Source: Gynurincola endophyticus (GTDB lineage Bacteria; Bacteroidota; Bacteroidia; Chitinophagales; Chitinophagaceae). Taken from it: a DNA stretch of 64,000 nucleotides. The number at the start of each line of letters is the position of its first letter. Position 1 is the stretch's first letter. Below, piece by piece: positions 35,336-44,150 of the stretch. The notes below the pieces were generated by a model. It did not search any database. It was not told where the DNA came from and saw only the letters and a program-made list of their open reading frames with translations. The position numbers and the translations under genes were made by a program. The stretch lies in NCBI RefSeq assembly GCF_003991195.1, contig NZ_RCWL01000006.1:181118-245117 (forward strand), in the 5' to 3' direction.

Positions 35336-37894
35336 TTAATTTTTTTTGTTGAAATTTGGAATCCAAAATGATTCTTTACTGTTTTTATCTTTTAAGAAAT
35401 AATTTAAGTAGTCTATTAATATTAAATATAGTGATTCTTGTATTTCTCTTTTATATATACTATGTCCTTCTTTATGGAAGTTTAGTAAATAAGTATTTTT
35501 TTCTAATAGTTTTGTTTTTATATAAGTTAAGTATCCATTATTGCTACTTATTGTTGCGTCATTATCATTTAATAGAAACAGAATAGAGGATTTTATTTGT
35601 TGCAATTTGAAAAATGGATCTCTTTTTAGTATTTCTTCATAATTATTGTGAATATCTCTATACATGTTGTACTTGCTATTGAATGTATACATTGTTTTTC
35701 TTGTGAATCTGCTGTGTCTTTCAGTTTCATTTTTTGAAACTATTTCATAATCGGTAAATTGACTTATGTCTAATAATTCGGATAATATTCCATTCGATAT
35801 TATAGAACATTTTACTATGGTATCATTTGTTAATACACCAAGTACCTGACCAGCAGATCTACTGTGTCCTAATATTCCAATATTATCTTTATCAATATTG
35901 GGTATGGTTGATATTATTTTTTTTATTATTTCGTTTACTAAATTAGAATTGCTCGAATAAATTCCATCTTGGAAAGGTAAGTCTATGTAGCAGATTGCGT
36001 ATCCCTGATGAAGTAAATTTAATTCATTCATTAAACCATTTGAAGATATGTTTTGTATTTCATAATTGGAATTAGAAATATTACTTATGAAATGGAAACC
36101 ATGCATCTTGTTCAAATAAATAGATATTATTAAAGGGTACTTTATTGAGCGATCAAATTTTTTTGGATATTTTATCCCCCCCATAACTATTCTATCTTCA
36201 TTTTCATAAGAAAAAATATTGTACTCTAAAGAGTCATATTTTTTTTCATATAAAATATCTAATTTTTTTTTTGTTTTACTATTCAAGTCATATATGAAGA
36301 CAGATGTTCCTTTAAGTAGATTTGTCTCTGACCAAACGATTTTATCTTGAACTACACGAAAAAATCCTCTAGATGAATCAATGTTTGGATAGTATAGTCG
36401 GTTGTATGGAAACTTGTAACTGTCATTGCTAGAAATTACTTTTGTACTATTACTCGTCAAAATTTCAATTTCAGAATTTCCATTTCTTTCATTTAAAGAA
36501 TAAATTATGTATGATGTGTCATTTGGCATATTTACCAATATACTATTTTTGTAATCGTTTTTTTTTAGTGTATTTTTTAAGACATTAACTTTTCCATTAG
36601 AATCTACAATGAATATTTTTTTTTCGGAACTGATATAAGTTTTCTTCTGAATTGGATTGTATGCATTTATTTCAATATATTTTCTGTTTTCTTGCAGATC
36701 TATATTGTTTTTTTTGAATTCAAATTTTTCAAATATATTAATTGATGTATCTTTTTTGAAATCATATCGAATTATATTTCTTTTTTTGTTGCATATATAT
36801 ATATATCTTCCGTCTGTAGTAGGTTCGTAAGATTCGACATCATTAACTAATGAATCTATTCTAATGGTTTTATTAAATATTTTATTGTGTATATGTGTCT
36901 CTTGTATTAATTCTTCTTTGTATATATGAAAAATATTATTTAATTCAAGGAAAGAGTTTTTGCTAATGAGTTTACTTTCATTACTGAAAGGTGTTAATAG
37001 TCTATTTAAATATTTGTATTGCTGCTTTGTCTCCCCTGTTTTTATATTTATTGATTCAATTGTTTTTATTTTTTGGAGTGTTTGGTTTGAAGTTAATTCT
37101 AAGAAGTAGTTGATGTCGAGTATTGATGAAGAAATGAAATATTCTTTTATAGTTGTTGTGTCTTTTTCTTTCTTTATAATTATGTTGTTGTCAAAATATA
37201 TTTTTTCGGTTATGATTCTTTTATTCAAGTCTTCTAATATATGTGAAATGTTATTTTTTTCTTTTAATAATTTTTCTAAGTTATTACTAATTATGTAGAG
37301 GTGACTTTTTGATACTATTAGTGTTTCTTCAGGTCCAGTTATTACTTGATTTATATTTTCATTTATGGTTAAGAATTTTTTACCTTTTAAAATGATATTG
37401 AATGATTTTTTTTTGAAAATATACATATATTCTTTATCTATATTGTACCTTTCTACTTTTTGTATGTTATGAATTTTTTTTTCTGTATCCATATTTAATA
37501 CATATATAGTATTGTCTGTTAACTCTACTATGAATTCATCTTCTTCTTTTTGGTATTTTTTGATATCTCCTAGTTTTTCTACATTGTAATCCATCCCAGA
37601 TGAGAAAGTAATCTTTAGTAATTCTTTGTTTCGGTCAATGTATATTGTATTTTTTATTATGGAGAATATAGTATTACCATGTATTTTTATTTTTTTGTTG
37701 TTTACATGTACAATTAGAGTGTCGTTATTGTATTTATAGATATATGATTTACCAGTTGAACTTAATTTTAAATCCATAGGAATGTTAGAATCATATTCTT
37801 CTTTATATTTTTGTATATAATCGTTTGATAATTGTCCGTTAAGTATTTGTGAGTTTATAAGGATAAGAATAATAGAAAATATTAGATATCGCAT
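35336..37894 (-). CDS. Secreted S9-type (prolyl-oligopeptidase-like) serine peptidase, AT-rich paralogue
   Basis: The 852-residue protein has a signal peptide (MRYLIFSIILILINSQILNG), a long beta-propeller-like region with repeated Y-I/V-Y-x-x-D segments, and a C-terminal alpha/beta-hydrolase domain. The nucleophile elbow GHSRSAG puts Ser at about residue 678; LLNDNDATI supplies Asp near 777-779 and HKEGH supplies His at about 807-811. It is a clear paralogue of the gene at 40937-43480 (shared ISSNNGYxTYIKTKLLxKNT and LLNFHKEGH). Composition is extreme: 36541-36600 has 12 G+C of 60 (hand count), with many ATA and AAT codons. It lies 75 bases downstream of a small secreted protein gene, separated by a terminator. 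Confidence 0.87.
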   Translation of the reverse strand: MRYLIFSIILILINSQILNGQLSNDYIQKYKEEYDSNIPMDLKLSSTGKSYIYKYNNDTLIVHVNNKKIKIHGNTIFSIIKNTIYIDRNKELLKITFSSGMDYNVEKLGDIKKYQKEEDEFIVELTDNTIYVLNMDTEKKIHNIQKVERYNIDKEYMYIFKKKSFNIILKGKKFLTINENINQVITGPEETLIVSKSHLYIISNNLEKLLKEKNNISHILEDLNKRIITEKIYFDNNIIIKKEKDTTTIKEYFISSSILDINYFLELTSNQTLQKIKTIESINIKTGETKQQYKYLNRLLTPFSNESKLISKNSFLELNNIFHIYKEELIQETHIHNKIFNKTIRIDSLVNDVESYEPTTDGRYIYICNKKRNIIRYDFKKDTSINIFEKFEFKKNNIDLQENRKYIEINAYNPIQKKTYISSEKKIFIVDSNGKVNVLKNTLKKNDYKNSILVNMPNDTSYIIYSLNERNGNSEIEILTSNSTKVISSNDSYKFPYNRLYYPNIDSSRGFFRVVQDKIVWSETNLLKGTSVFIYDLNSKTKKKLDILYEKKYDSLEYNIFSYENEDRIVMGGIKYPKKFDRSIKYPLIISIYLNKMHGFHFISNISNSNYEIQNISSNGLMNELNLLHQGYAICYIDLPFQDGIYSSNSNLVNEIIKKIISTIPNIDKDNIGILGHSRSAGQVLGVLTNDTIVKCSIISNGILSELLDISQFTDYEIVSKNETERHSRFTRKTMYTFNSKYNMYRDIHNNYEEILKRDPFFKLQQIKSSILFLLNDNDATISSNNGYLTYIKTKLLEKNTYLLNFHKEGHSIYKREIQESLYLILIDYLNYFLKDKNSKESFWIPNFNKKN

Positions 37895-37922
37895 GTTTTT
37901 AATATATAACTAGCTTTTAAAT

Positions 37923-37963
37923 AAAAAGTACTAACATATGAAGTATCAATGTTAGTACTTTTT
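37923..37963 (-). terminator. Strong bidirectional terminator between small protein A and the S9 gene
   Basis: A 15-bp perfect stem (AAAAAGTACTAACAT, 37923-37937, with 37949-37963) around an 11-base loop, flanked by T-runs on both strands. It lies 7 bases after the stop of the 106-residue small protein, so that gene is terminated before the peptidase and is probably expressed at a higher level or separately. Confidence 0.85.
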
Positions 37964-37969
37964 TAAATA

Positions 37970-38290
37970 TTATTCTTGAATTAAGAATATTTGCTCACAA
38001 CTTAAAAAACTTAAGTTTGTACTGATGTACTCTTCAATTGTTTGATTAGTAGCTAGATCTTGTGCTTTTACAAATCTATTCAAACTACTACTGCGCAAAG
38101 CCCAATAAGCTATAACTCCGCCTTCTACAGTACCATTGCGTAAAATTGCGCATGTATTTGGATCTGTAGGTTTAACAGGATGTGTTGTTTGAGGAATCGC
38201 ATAGAAATTATCTGGTCCAATCGCTTTAGCAGAAGTAAACGCAATAAACCCAACTACTGCAAAAGCTGCAATTTGAAAGAACTTTTTCAT
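37970..38290 (-). CDS. Small secreted two-cysteine protein A (new family)
   Basis: A 106-residue protein with a clear signal peptide (MKKFFQIAAFAVVGFIAFTS, cleavage after SAKA) and a mature part of about 83 residues. It shares with two nearby proteins (39853-40188 and 40320-40649) a Cys near the mature N-terminus (NTCAILRNG), YWAL, RFVKAQDL, then T, Y, and a C-terminal LSCEQIFLIQE, following the pattern C-x(20-30)-YWA-x(8-10)-RFV-x3-DL-x(4)-T and S/T-C-x2-I-x-L-x2-E at the very end. The two cysteines could form one disulfide. It precedes an S9 peptidase gene and is followed by its own terminator. I do not recognise a named family; DUF6520-like small exported proteins are a possible relative. 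Confidence 0.75.
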   Translation of the reverse strand: MKKFFQIAAFAVVGFIAFTSAKAIGPDNFYAIPQTTHPVKPTDPNTCAILRNGTVEGGVIAYWALRSSSLNRFVKAQDLATNQTIEEYISTNLSFLSCEQIFLIQE

Positions 38291-38924
38291 GATTTTTCTG
38301 ATTAAAATGGTTAATTAATAGTGATCAATACTTGCTGGCCGGCAAAGTTTTTTTGTTTGATTTGTGTTATACAAACCAATTTGATTCAATGATTTATCTA
38401 TTGTTGAACGGTTAGTAACCGGTCATTTTATTGTAAGATTTTTGCTTGGTTCGTTAGATAACAAACGAAGTGGTAGATTTATTTTCAATAGATCTGTTTT
38501 GTTGATTCTGGTCAATAATTTGCTGAAAAAATGTTGTTTTGGTGAAAAAACTGTTACACTTTTTTCTTTTATTGTACCACTGATTATCTTTGTGGTAGTT
38601 TGTTTTAGTTTGTTGTTGAATGGTCTTCGAATTCCCGCTTTCTATATCCACGGTTAATAAAATGCCTTGAATGAGAAGGATAGTGATTTATCGGTTTGCT
38701 GCTGCACTGGTTCATTGCTTTCACGCTTTTGTTAATACTAAGTTACGCTCGAAAAACTACCTATGAACTTTTGTTTTAATCTGAAAAATTAGCTTCGCCT
38801 ATTCAAAAAGTATTGTTCCTTATTTATAACAGTAACTGTACTTACCGGGTTATTTTCAGTCAATTTTAAGTATTGCCCTGTTAAAACAAGAGAATATTAA
38901 TTCATTCATTTTAAATGTGCTTAC
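38291..38924 (+). promoter_or_regulatory. Intergenic region with distant promoter for the helical protein gene
   Basis: The 634-base gap between divergent genes holds an exact -7 element TATCTTTG at 38585-38592 on the plus strand, which would give a leader of about 330 nt before the gene at 38925. Small dyads CGGTTA-G-TAACCG (38409-38421) and TTCGTT/AACGAA (38450-38469) lie nearer the small-protein gene and could be operators. Short open frames at 38442-38657 have no support. Confidence 0.4.
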
Positions 38925-39329
38925 GTGAGTTTTAGAAAAATATCGTTAGAAGAAAAGATGATCATGATCGCCGATTGTGAAGTTTCGCTGAAAGAACTGA
39001 AAATGAGTTTACTGGCCGGTGCACTGGTTTCAGCCGACCATTATCGCCACGATTATCAATTGGTGAAACAAAAATGTACTAGCCTGGCAGAGGTTATCAG
39101 AATAGATAATGAAGATGCTTATACACGCGTGCTGGCAGTGATCAATTTCTTGTTAGAAGATTTGCAGGACTTGTTCGCTAAAACGGAAAAGACGGTGATT
39201 GATTTTTCAGATATCGAAAGTGAAGCTTTTGTTACTTACGACCTGCTGATCGTTGATATCATGGAGCGTATTAACCATGTGTTCTTTTGTTTAAACAAAC
39301 TGACAGAGATGGTGTTAAATGATGATTAA
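38925..39329 (+). CDS. Helical cytoplasmic protein H1 (family of 44151-44561)
   Basis: The 134-residue protein has no signal peptide or membrane segment and is predicted by eye to be all-helical. The C-terminus LLIVDIMERINHVFFCLNKL aligns with MLIADLTEEVNCVFPHLDKL of the 136-residue protein at 44151, and the central DAYTRVLAVINFLLEDLQDL aligns with SIYSKQLTAVTAAMRKIEDL, so the two are paralogues. A third, broken copy follows at once. Translation starts at GTG 38925; no in-frame ATG precedes it. It is divergent from small secreted protein A and always found here beside the S9/small-protein genes. Immunity, adaptor or regulatory roles are all possible; none is shown. Confidence 0.7.
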   Translation: MSFRKISLEEKMIMIADCEVSLKELKMSLLAGALVSADHYRHDYQLVKQKCTSLAEVIRIDNEDAYTRVLAVINFLLEDLQDLFAKTEKTVIDFSDIESEAFVTYDLLIVDIMERINHVFFCLNKLTEMVLNDD

Positions 39330-39406
39330 TTGTAAAAGTAAAGAGTCTTTATATTTATTTTAATCCACATGAATCTACTCTTCGTATAAAATATATTAAA
39401 GAAGTA

Positions 39407-39787
39407 ACTAAAATATATTTTATCATACATTCATTAAATAACAGAATTAATAATCAAATTTTTAATATTTGCAAACTAAGAAGATCTCTATTTGAACTTA
39501 ACTTGACTTTTCTATTACATTATATTGGCAGTATTAATAATTTTGATGAGAATTGTGATGAAATAATGAAATTGCATGAAAATTTTGTTGAATCATTACT
39601 GGTAGACGAGAATAATATATACCATAAATATGTATTGAAGATTGAGTTTTATTAAATGATTTACAATGAAATATTAACGGATTGGATGTTTATTAATGCT
39701 GAAGATTCTGGTATTTCCACCAACAGTGATAGATCTGTTTTGAAATTGTCAGAAGTAGTTAATGAAATTGTAAATTGTTTAGATTAG
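39407..39787 (+). pseudogene. Degenerate third copy of the helical protein family
   Basis: In frame with codons at 39407 onward the DNA encodes SLFELNLTFLLHYIGSINNF then DENCDEIMKLHENFVESLL and NNIYHKYVLKI, which aligns along its length with ALFNIKFSGLYSFLGAIYDH-NEMFEIAKEKYDEYLNTL-SIYSKQLTAV of the 44151 protein. A TAA at 39653-39655 is followed directly by an in-frame ATG (39656) and 43 more codons ending LSEVVNEIVNCLD, matching the family C-terminus. No start codon precedes the first part. It could also be a split gene, but the missing N-terminus favours decay. The sequence is strongly AT-rich. Confidence 0.65.
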
Positions 39788-39820
39788 CTCATAATTAATT
39801 TAAAAGAGACTAGATATTTA

Positions 39821-39854
39821 AAAAAGTATAGGGTACTGAGTTGTACCCTGTATT
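39821..39854 (-). terminator. Terminator after small protein B
   Basis: GGGTAC (39831-39836) pairs with GTACCC (39843-39848), extended outward with wobble pairs to about 12 bp, and the minus strand continues into six T. It overlaps the stop codon of small protein B. Confidence 0.6.
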
Positions 39855-40188
39855 ACTCTACTGCAAGAATGATTAGTTCACAAGAGAAGTTAGAATCGCC
39901 ACCCATTCTGGCCCTATATTGTGCCAATGTCTCTCCTGGATTTAAGTCTGATTGTCTAACAAAACGTCCTGGAGGAGGGGTGTGTTGAAAAAGAGCCCAG
40001 TATCCTTGTCCAAAAGGAAATTCAAATCTGTTTGGTATCGGCGCTGTACATTCAGATACAGGAGGCCTAATACTTGGGTCGATTATACCAGGTTTAATGT
40101 AATAAACATCCCCACGTAAAATGGAACTAGATACTAATGTCGTAAATAGCACTATAGAAAATGCTAAGATTTGATATTTTTTTTTTAT
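39853..40188 (-). CDS. Small secreted two-cysteine protein B, start codon changed to ATA
   Basis: The mature part (SECTAPIP, then GYWALFQH, GRFVRQSDLNPGET, and C-terminal FSCELIILAVE) belongs to the same family as proteins A and C. The nearest conventional start is GTG 40152 and would leave only a stub of a signal peptide. Reading upstream in frame gives KKKYQILAFSIVLFTTLVSS, an excellent signal peptide aligned with those of A and C, but the codon where Met is expected (40188-40186) is ATA, right before a ten-A run. Either ATA is used rarely as a start, GTG gives a shortened export signal, or the gene has just lost its start. Together with the broken helical copy next door it suggests a decaying module. 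Confidence 0.6.
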   Translation of the reverse strand: MKKKYQILAFSIVLFTTLVSSSILRGDVYYIKPGIIDPSIRPPVSECTAPIPNRFEFPFGQGYWALFQHTPPPGRFVRQSDLNPGETLAQYRARMGGDSNFSCELIILAVE

Positions 40189-40319
40189 TATAACTGTATT
40201 TAGATTAAAAAGATATGTTATGTTTAAATAATTATCAGTAATTATATTAAATGATAAATTCTCTAAAAATGTTTTGATTAATTAGAATGTTGTATCTATG
40301 TAATATTATTTAATGGTTA

Positions 40320-40649
40320 TTATTCGTGGATAAGAAATATTTGCCGACAAGTAAAACTATAATAGCCTTCACTGTAGATATAGCTCATAATTGTTTGACC
40401 GGGCCATAAATCTGATCCCTTTACAAATCGTGCCCATCTTAAATCGTATACTGCCCAATAGGATGTTCCAAAAGTACTTTCAATACGAAAATGTATTTCT
40501 TGTTCAGCACATTCTTCTACAAAAAGTGGTTCAATAGGGTAGTTTGGTATCCAATAAACAAAATAGGAATCAAATCCTTTGTAACTGGCTGAGCTAAACA
40601 CTATACCGGCTGTTACCAGAAACGCCAGTAGCTGTACTGTCTTTTTCAT
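40320..40649 (-). CDS. Small secreted two-cysteine protein C
   Basis: A 109-residue protein with signal peptide MKKTVQLLAFLVTAGIVFSS and mature region of about 85 residues. It shares with A and B the early cysteine (EECAEQE), SYWAVYDLRWARFVKGSDL, PGQTIMSY, and the final FTCRQIFLIHE. The mature part is rich in Tyr and Trp. It lies between small protein B and the second S9 peptidase, all on the minus strand. No known family is recognised. As with A, likely periplasmic or surface-located, with one possible disulfide. Confidence 0.75.
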   Translation of the reverse strand: MKKTVQLLAFLVTAGIVFSSASYKGFDSYFVYWIPNYPIEPLFVEECAEQEIHFRIESTFGTSYWAVYDLRWARFVKGSDLWPGQTIMSYIYSEGYYSFTCRQIFLIHE

Positions 40650-40936
40650 TGTAAGTAGTTTTAAATGAATTAATATTGTAGCAATAGCACGTACACCCGG
40701 GTGAATACCATCGGTTTCATTTGTTAAGGATAGAATCAGTGCGTTTAAAAGGGAGTGAGTAGAAGAGAAATAAAGAAAGGTTATTTTTATAGGGAGTAAT
40801 AAAGGTTAACCTGTTATACTAAATTACTTCTTTAACTTTTCATGACACCTTCTTTTATAACCGGTTTAGCCGTTTATTTCAATGAAATGATACCTCCGGC
40901 TCAATAGCAGGAGTACCCATACTTTAAAGGATAGTT
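40650..40936. other. Intergenic gap, no gene
   Basis: The 287 bases between small protein C and the second S9 gene contain no convincing open frame, hairpin or exact -7 element. Confidence 0.4.
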
Positions 40937-43480
40937 TTACGGTTGCCTGAATGCCCAGGGCTTATTTTTATCGTTTTTCTCTTTTAAGTAAAAGTTTAAG
41001 TAACTCATCAGTATCCGGTAAGCCTGGGCCGCATTTTCGGGCTTTAACAGATTATGCCCCTCTTTGTGAAAGTTCAACAGATAGGTATTTTTGTTCAGCA
41101 GCTTTGTTTTGATATAGGTAAAATACCCGTTATTGCTGCTGATACTGCCGTCGGCATCGTTTAATAGGAATAGTACGGTACTATTTAAGCGGTTCAATTG
41201 TAAAAACGGATCTTTGGTCTGTATATACGAATAATCGTTTTTCAGGTCTTCTAATTGGTTGTAGGAGCTGTTCATCGAATAACCTAGTTTTCTGAAAAAT
41301 CGGCTGCTCCGCTCAGGAGAGTAAGGGCTGTTAGTAAAACTGTAATCTGAAAACTGGCTGGCATCGAGCAGTTCAGACAGTACCCCATTCGAAATTACTG
41401 CCGTCTTTACGAGCGTATCGGTGGTTAATACCCCCAATGCCTGTCCGGCTGTTCGGCTATGCCCCAACAGCCCGATACTGGCCAGGTCGATGTGTTGATT
41501 TTTTGAGAATACCTTCCGGATAATTTCATTGGCATAATACGAGTGGCTCGAATAAATACCGTTCTCAAAAGGGATGTCTATATAAGCAATGATATACCCC
41601 TGGTGCAGCAGGTTCAGTTCATTCAATAAGGCACTCCGGGCAATGTTTTGCAATTCACCCGCATAGTTACCCATCGACGGAAAATGTAAGTGATGCAATT
41701 TGTTCAGGTACAAAGAAATAATCACCGGGTATTTTTTTGCCATGTCAAAGTTTTTCGGGTATTTTAACCCGCCCCTGATCAGTTCTTTGCCGGTGTGGTA
41801 AGAAAAGTATTCGTATTTCAACGAATCATATTGTTTTTCAAATACCACCGGCAGGTGCTTTACCGATTCGGTGGTAAGATCGTAAGTGTATATCCGGGTA
41901 CCGGTGGCCAGGTTACTTTCAGACCATACGATGAACCTGCCTTTTATAAAAAAATAGCCTTTTTCATAATCTTTATTCGGCAGGTACAAAGCCGCCTGCG
42001 GAATTTTATAACTGTCATTGGCCGTCAGCACTCTATTTTTGTTGCCATGGATATAGTTCAGCGATGAAATGCCCGTTTCTTCATTCAGTGAGTAAACCAG
42101 GTATTGATTTTTGTCAACTACTTTATACAGCACCGTATTTTGAAAGCTGCCTTTGGCGAGCCGGGTGGTGATAAATTCTATCTTACCTGCCGCATCTATC
42201 ATTAAAGGATCTCCGTTGGTATTAAAATAAGCCTTTTGTTCTTGCTCATCATAGTGTGCTAATTGCAGGTAATCTCTGCTGTCGTTTACCTGGATATTGT
42301 ATGGTTTAAAAGGAAATGATTGCATTAACAGCATCAATGACCGTTGCTGAAAGTCGTAGCGGTACAAAGACTGCTGCCGGTCGGCTATGTATAAGAACCT
42401 GGCGTCTGGCGTAATCACAAAGGTATTACAGGAGGGTACCAGAGAATCAATCTGAATAGATTGCTCATACGGGATATTGTAAACAGTACTTCTGATAACC
42501 GGCAGGTTATCCACCGTCATTAGTTCGTTGTTTACCTCAATATTAGCATCATAAATGAACAGGTCTCTGTACAGGTTAAACTCATTTTTGGCCCTCCTGC
42601 TCAAAAAAGAAAACACAGTACCGGTATCTCCGCTTAGAATATCTGTAAATCGAATGGTGGTGATATGGCTGGCTTTGAGGTTTGAGCTGATTTCGTGAAA
42701 ATAGTTCAGGTCAAGCTGTGGTGCAGATAAATAGAAATCCTGAACGGTACCCGTGTCTTTAACTTCTTTGGAATAGATTTTATTATTAGAATGAGTATAC
42801 TGAATACCCGGTTGGGAGAACATTTGCTGATCAGTGTTATTGAAACGATGGTGAAGGGTCGTTACTTTTCCGGTGGTATTGTTGATTTTATGAATCTGTG
42901 TGGCGGTAACGATCAGGTTTTCTGTTTTTCCTTCAATCACGGTCAGTATACTGTCAGAAAAAACATGTTGCTGTTGTTGAAACAGGTAAATGTTTTCACC
43001 TTTGGTATTGGTAAGCACCACATACTGCTCCAGATCACCTTTGGTGCGAAAGTTTTCTATGTTTTGATATTCCTCGTAATAATTATCAGTAAAAAGTAAC
43101 AGGTTTTTATTTTTCAGATGCAGTATTTTTTTTGAAAAAATCAGGTTAATACCTATAAAATCACCTAGTTCCTGGTCGGATTCAAGTGGTTTTAATAGAT
43201 TTTTTTTGAACAATTTATTGTTATTGGAATACAACAGCATTTTATTATCCATATAGAATATAAATCTTGCCGTAATATCAATAATTTGGTCAGGAGTATG
43301 TAACTTGATCAGCTGTTGATTGTATTTATAAACATAGGTTTTGCCATCGGGGCTGATTTTGAAATTTTCTATCAGGTTGGAGCTGTAGTTACTGCTAACA
43401 GAATCAATATACTGCCTGCTCAGTTGAGCGGGTAATGTTTGTGCGATGAGTAGTACTAAAAATGAAAAAAAGAGTTTCAT
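40937..43480 (-). CDS. Secreted S9-type (prolyl-oligopeptidase-like) serine peptidase, GC-normal paralogue
   Basis: The 847-residue protein has a signal peptide (MKLFFSFLVLLIAQTLPAQ), a propeller-like region (FVITPDARFLYIADRQQSLY and similar) and a C-terminal hydrolase domain with GHSRTAG (Ser about 675), LLNDADGSI (Asp) and HKEGH (His about 805-809). Full-length colinear similarity to the 35336-37894 protein shows an ancient duplication or two separate acquisitions, yet composition is ordinary here (41401-41460: 33 G+C of 60, hand count). Such enzymes cleave peptides, often after Pro or Gly, in the periplasm. It lies 287 bases upstream of small protein C on the same strand. Confidence 0.88.
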   Translation of the reverse strand: MKLFFSFLVLLIAQTLPAQLSRQYIDSVSSNYSSNLIENFKISPDGKTYVYKYNQQLIKLHTPDQIIDITARFIFYMDNKMLLYSNNNKLFKKNLLKPLESDQELGDFIGINLIFSKKILHLKNKNLLLFTDNYYEEYQNIENFRTKGDLEQYVVLTNTKGENIYLFQQQQHVFSDSILTVIEGKTENLIVTATQIHKINNTTGKVTTLHHRFNNTDQQMFSQPGIQYTHSNNKIYSKEVKDTGTVQDFYLSAPQLDLNYFHEISSNLKASHITTIRFTDILSGDTGTVFSFLSRRAKNEFNLYRDLFIYDANIEVNNELMTVDNLPVIRSTVYNIPYEQSIQIDSLVPSCNTFVITPDARFLYIADRQQSLYRYDFQQRSLMLLMQSFPFKPYNIQVNDSRDYLQLAHYDEQEQKAYFNTNGDPLMIDAAGKIEFITTRLAKGSFQNTVLYKVVDKNQYLVYSLNEETGISSLNYIHGNKNRVLTANDSYKIPQAALYLPNKDYEKGYFFIKGRFIVWSESNLATGTRIYTYDLTTESVKHLPVVFEKQYDSLKYEYFSYHTGKELIRGGLKYPKNFDMAKKYPVIISLYLNKLHHLHFPSMGNYAGELQNIARSALLNELNLLHQGYIIAYIDIPFENGIYSSHSYYANEIIRKVFSKNQHIDLASIGLLGHSRTAGQALGVLTTDTLVKTAVISNGVLSELLDASQFSDYSFTNSPYSPERSSRFFRKLGYSMNSSYNQLEDLKNDYSYIQTKDPFLQLNRLNSTVLFLLNDADGSISSNNGYFTYIKTKLLNKNTYLLNFHKEGHNLLKPENAAQAYRILMSYLNFYLKEKNDKNKPWAFRQP

Positions 43481-44150
43481 AATAGAAGGTTAGGGGTGAG
43501 TGGTAAATAATATAAAACACGATGAGCAATAGACGAAAGAGCATTTAACCCTAAAAGCAGTTTATTCGTTTTACTGTGTATTTGAACCTTAAAAGATAGA
43601 AGAGATTGAAATTCCTGAATTTATAATAGCTAAAAGAGCTACGATCGGTTTGGCAGGGATGTTTAAAAAATAAATATTTGAAAAACAGGTTACTTTTTTT
43701 GTTTTAGATAGTTATATAGAGGATGAAGAGTAACTCGAAAAAGCCTCATTTCTGTTGATCCTTGTCAATATTTGCTTCAAAAAAGCAAAATAGAGATAAA
43801 CAGTATCAATATTTTTTCGGAATTGTTAATCTTCGTGTTATATTTGCTCTCAGACTTCGCATACAGTATATATATCGATTTAAACACACCTCTTCATGAA
43901 TTGAGCAGTTAGTTAAAAGAATAATTGCCAGCACGCTTTTTTATTTTAACTATTTCTGCTGTGGAGCATTTCCTCGTAAGGATTCTTCTGCTAGTATTGT
44001 GCAATGCTATTCTATTACATGCATAGCTTTTTGCGCATTACTAAATCATTGCTACCAGTAACAAAAGTAGCCATGCCGATTGATGGATGTTTACCATCTT
44101 TTTGGTAGAAAGTGTATATAATAACTAAATCTAAACTTAATTTTTTTTAA
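43481..44150 (+). promoter_or_regulatory. Intergenic region with promoter and long leader for protein H3
   Basis: An exact -7 element TATATTTG at 43839-43846, with a T-rich -33 at 43812-43817 about 21 bases upstream, would start a leader of about 300 nt before the gene at 44151. The arrangement resembles that before the paralogue at 38925. The rest of the 670-base gap holds no gene. Confidence 0.4.

Noticed and set aside
38442..38657. Overlapping open frames on both strands
   Set aside because: Low-complexity AT-rich sequence without conserved features.
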